From CAZLAK01 sp964557545 (GTDB lineage: Bacteria; Bacillota; Desulfotomaculia; Desulfotomaculales; Pelotomaculaceae): a DNA stretch of 7,131 nucleotides. A program made the position numbers and the translations under genes. Below are positions 5,656 through 7,131 of the stretch, piece after piece (position 1 is the stretch's first letter; the number at the start of each line of letters is the position of its first letter). The notes under the pieces were generated by a model. It did not search any database, was not told the DNA's origin, and was given only the letters and a program-made list of their open reading frames with translations. The stretch spans positions 1-7,131 of the forward strand of contig CAZLAK010000061.1 of assembly GCA_964557545.1 (NCBI GenBank), written 5' to 3'.

Positions 5656-6936
5656 ATGGCTACAACAGTGCTGATTGGCGCCCAGTGGGGCGACGAAGGC
5701 AAGGGAAAAATCACCGATTTTCTTGCCCAAAAGGCGGATTTGGTGGTCCGCTACCAGGGGGGCAACAATGCCGGCCACACCGTGGTGGTAGAGGGACGCG
5801 AATTTAAGCTGCACCTCATCCCTTCCGGAATTCTCTACCCCGACAAAATATGCGTGATCGGCAGCGGGGTGGTGGTTGACCCGGCAGTGCTGATCTGTGA
5901 GATTGAATCGCTGGAGAAAAGGGGGATCAGCACAGCCAATTTAAGAGTAAGCGAGCGGGCCCACGTGATCTTTCCCTACCACCAAAAAATTGACCAACTG
6001 GAGGAAGAGAGAAAGGGCAAGGATAAAATTGGCACTACTTGCCGGGGCATCGGTCCTGCTTATATGGATAAATCGGCCCGCATGGGTATTCGCATGATTG
6101 ACCTGGTGGACCCGGAGGAGTTTGCCGGGCTTTTAAAGCGGAACACGGAAGGCAAAAACCGCCTCCTTACTAGCGTGTACGGTGCTGAACCGTTTGACTA
6201 CGAAGCAATGCTTAAGTCTTACAGTGAGTACGGCCGTGTTCTCAAAAAGTACCTGGCCGACACTTCCATACTGATTAACCGGGCCATTAAAGAGGGCAAG
6301 AGTGTGCTATTTGAAGGGGCCCAGGGCACGCTCCTCGATCTCGACCACGGCACTTACCCTTACGTAACTTCTTCTCACCCCGTAGCCGGGGCTGCCTGCA
6401 TTGGTGCCGGCATAGGGCCTACCAAAATAGACCGGGTGGTCGGCGTGGCCAAGGCCTACACTACCAGGGTGGGGGAGGGCCCTTTCCCCACTGAACTGTC
6501 GGACGAGACCGGCGACTATATCCGGCGACGGGGAGGGGAATTTGGCACCACTACCGGTCGGCCGCGGCGGTGCGGCTGGTTTGACGGTGTAGTCGTACGA
6601 TACGCGGGAAGGGTGAACGGCCTGGATTACCTTGCCCTCACCAAGCTCGACGTGCTCACCGGGTTAGAAAAGGTAAAGATCTGCACCGGCTACTGCTACC
6701 GCGGGGAGATCATCGAGGAGTTCCCGGCCAGCCTAAAAGTATTAAAAGAGTGCCGGCCTGTTTACGATGAGCTGCCCGGGTGGCAGGAAGACATTTCGGG
6801 GGCAAGGAAATTGAGTGACCTGCCGGCCAATGCCAGGAAGTATTTAGAGCGCGTCAGCGAGGTAACGGGTGTGCCTGTCGCCCTGGTAGGCGTGGGCAGC
6901 GGCCGCTCTCAGACCATTGTGCTGGCCGATATTTAG
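5656..6936 (+). CDS. purA: Adenylosuccinate synthetase
   Basis: The enzyme joins IMP and aspartate using GTP to make adenylosuccinate, the first committed step from IMP to AMP in the cytosol. The 426-residue length is typical. Motifs in order are QWGDEGKGK (10-18) with catalytic Asp13 and the P-loop-like glycines, GNNAGHT (36-42) with catalytic His41, the IMP-binding region KIGTTCRGIGPAY (124-136), GAQGTLLDLDHGTYPYVTSS (221-240), the TTTGRPRRCGWFD segment (298-310), the guanine-binding TKLD (329-332) and VGVGSGR (411-417). The start is ATG, the only ATG start among the complete genes here, and places the WGDEGKGK motif at its usual distance. It lies 10 bp after the FAD dehydrogenase gene. No PurR-type PurBox pair or purine riboswitch was recognised upstream. 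All catalytic motifs are intact. Confidence 0.98.
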   Translation: MATTVLIGAQWGDEGKGKITDFLAQKADLVVRYQGGNNAGHTVVVEGREFKLHLIPSGILYPDKICVIGSGVVVDPAVLICEIESLEKRGISTANLRVSERAHVIFPYHQKIDQLEEERKGKDKIGTTCRGIGPAYMDKSARMGIRMIDLVDPEEFAGLLKRNTEGKNRLLTSVYGAEPFDYEAMLKSYSEYGRVLKKYLADTSILINRAIKEGKSVLFEGAQGTLLDLDHGTYPYVTSSHPVAGAACIGAGIGPTKIDRVVGVAKAYTTRVGEGPFPTELSDETGDYIRRRGGEFGTTTGRPRRCGWFDGVVVRYAGRVNGLDYLALTKLDVLTGLEKVKICTGYCYRGEIIEEFPASLKVLKECRPVYDELPGWQEDISGARKLSDLPANARKYLERVSEVTGVPVALVGVGSGRSQTIVLADI

Positions 6937-6957
6937 CAATGATTGTTAATTATTTTT
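6933..6957 (+). terminator. Weak AU-rich hairpin and T-run, possible terminator of purA
   Basis: TTAGCAA (6933-6939) can pair with TTGTTAA (6943-6949) around a 3-base loop: seven pairs, one of them G-U and only one G-C. TTATTTTT follows at 6950-6957. The stem includes the purA stop codon TAG (6934-6936). The layout is that of an intrinsic terminator, but the stem is unusually weak, so this is tentative. A further T-rich tract continues to about 7024. Confidence 0.3.
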
Positions 6958-7026
6958 GAGTAAATTTTTATTTTTTTGCGTTTTGATTTTGTCTTGCCTT
7001 CTTGCTTTGCCTGGTTATTTTTTTCA

Positions 7027-7056
7027 TTGACAAAAACGTTATAAGGCGTGTAACAT
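7027..7056 (+). promoter_or_regulatory. Sigma-A type promoter of the tRNA-Lys gene
   Basis: A perfect -35 box TTGACA (7027-7032) and a -10 box TAACAT (7051-7056, four of six consensus bases) are 18 bp apart. The expected start near 7063 lies about 14 nt before the mature 5' end of the tRNA. The T-rich DNA just upstream could act as an UP element. This is inferred from position and motif match. Confidence 0.65.
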
Positions 7057-7076
7057 TACTTTGTGTGGATAAAGTT

Positions 7077-7131
7077 GAGCCATTAGCTCAGCAGGTAGAG
7101 CACCTGACTTTTAATCAGGGTGTCCCAGGTT
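7077..7131 (+). tRNA. tRNA-Lys, anticodon UUU, truncated by the window edge
   Basis: The first 55 nucleotides of a tRNA are present. The acceptor 5' strand is GAGCCAT (7077-7083), followed by TA, the D stem GCTC/GAGC (7086-7089 and 7098-7101) with GG in its loop at 7094-7095, and the anticodon stem CCTGA/TCAGG (7103-7107 and 7115-7119). The loop CTTTTAA places TTT at 34-36 (7110-7112), so the tRNA reads lysine codons AAA and AAG. A 5-base variable region GTGTC (7120-7124) and the T-stem strand CCAGG (7125-7129) follow, and the window ends within the T loop. The 3' acceptor strand is outside the window. It has its own promoter and is probably separate from purA, perhaps the first gene of a tRNA cluster. 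Confidence 0.95.

Noticed and set aside
1..7131. Mobile element, CRISPR array, toxin-antitoxin pair, phage or defence genes
   Set aside because: No transposase, integrase, regular spaced repeats or extra genes are present; almost every base belongs to a core gene or a short gap.

Overview
This is an ordinary chromosomal housekeeping segment from a Gram-positive bacterium, most likely a spore-forming member of the Clostridia (Bacillota) of the Moorella / Desulfotomaculum / Peptococcaceae kind. The evidence is the gene order (YybS-like membrane protein, rplI, a sporulation-type Lon protease, dnaB, an FAD-dependent dehydrogenase, purA), strong AGGGGG-type ribosome binding sites, frequent TTG and GTG starts, and textbook sigma-A promoters in the two larger gaps. 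The LonC-type protease points to an endospore former. The genus is inference and cannot be fixed from this sequence alone.

Layout: everything recognised lies on the plus strand. Bases 1-257 hold the C-terminal end of a multi-membrane-span protein that resembles the end of YybS (DUF2232). Next come rplI (292-738, ribosomal protein bL9), lonC (773-2740, AAA+ Ser-Lys protease) and dnaB (2754-4091, replicative helicase). Gaps of 34, 34 and 13 bp and the lack of visible internal promoters or terminators suggest one transcript. A 156-bp gap (4092-4247) carries a near-consensus sigma-A promoter (TTGACA, 17 bp, TAGAAT), implying an untranslated leader of about 110 nt. It serves a second unit made of an uncharacterised FAD-dependent dehydrogenase of the COG2509 type (4248-5645) and purA (5656-6936, adenylosuccinate synthetase), 10 bp apart. 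A T-rich gap follows, with a weak AU-rich hairpin over the purA stop codon and a second TTGACA promoter. That promoter drives a tRNA-Lys gene with anticodon UUU, cut off by the window edge at 7131.

The genes combine translation (bL9, tRNA-Lys), replication (DnaB), purine nucleotide synthesis (PurA), proteolysis linked to sporulation (LonC) and one redox enzyme of unknown substrate. I see no mobile element, CRISPR array, defence system or prophage gene, and no clearly new system. The points most worth a second look are the cysteine cluster in the FAD protein, the promoter and leader in front of it, the placement of a sporulation-type protease between two housekeeping genes, and the 8-G run that forms the dnaB ribosome binding site.
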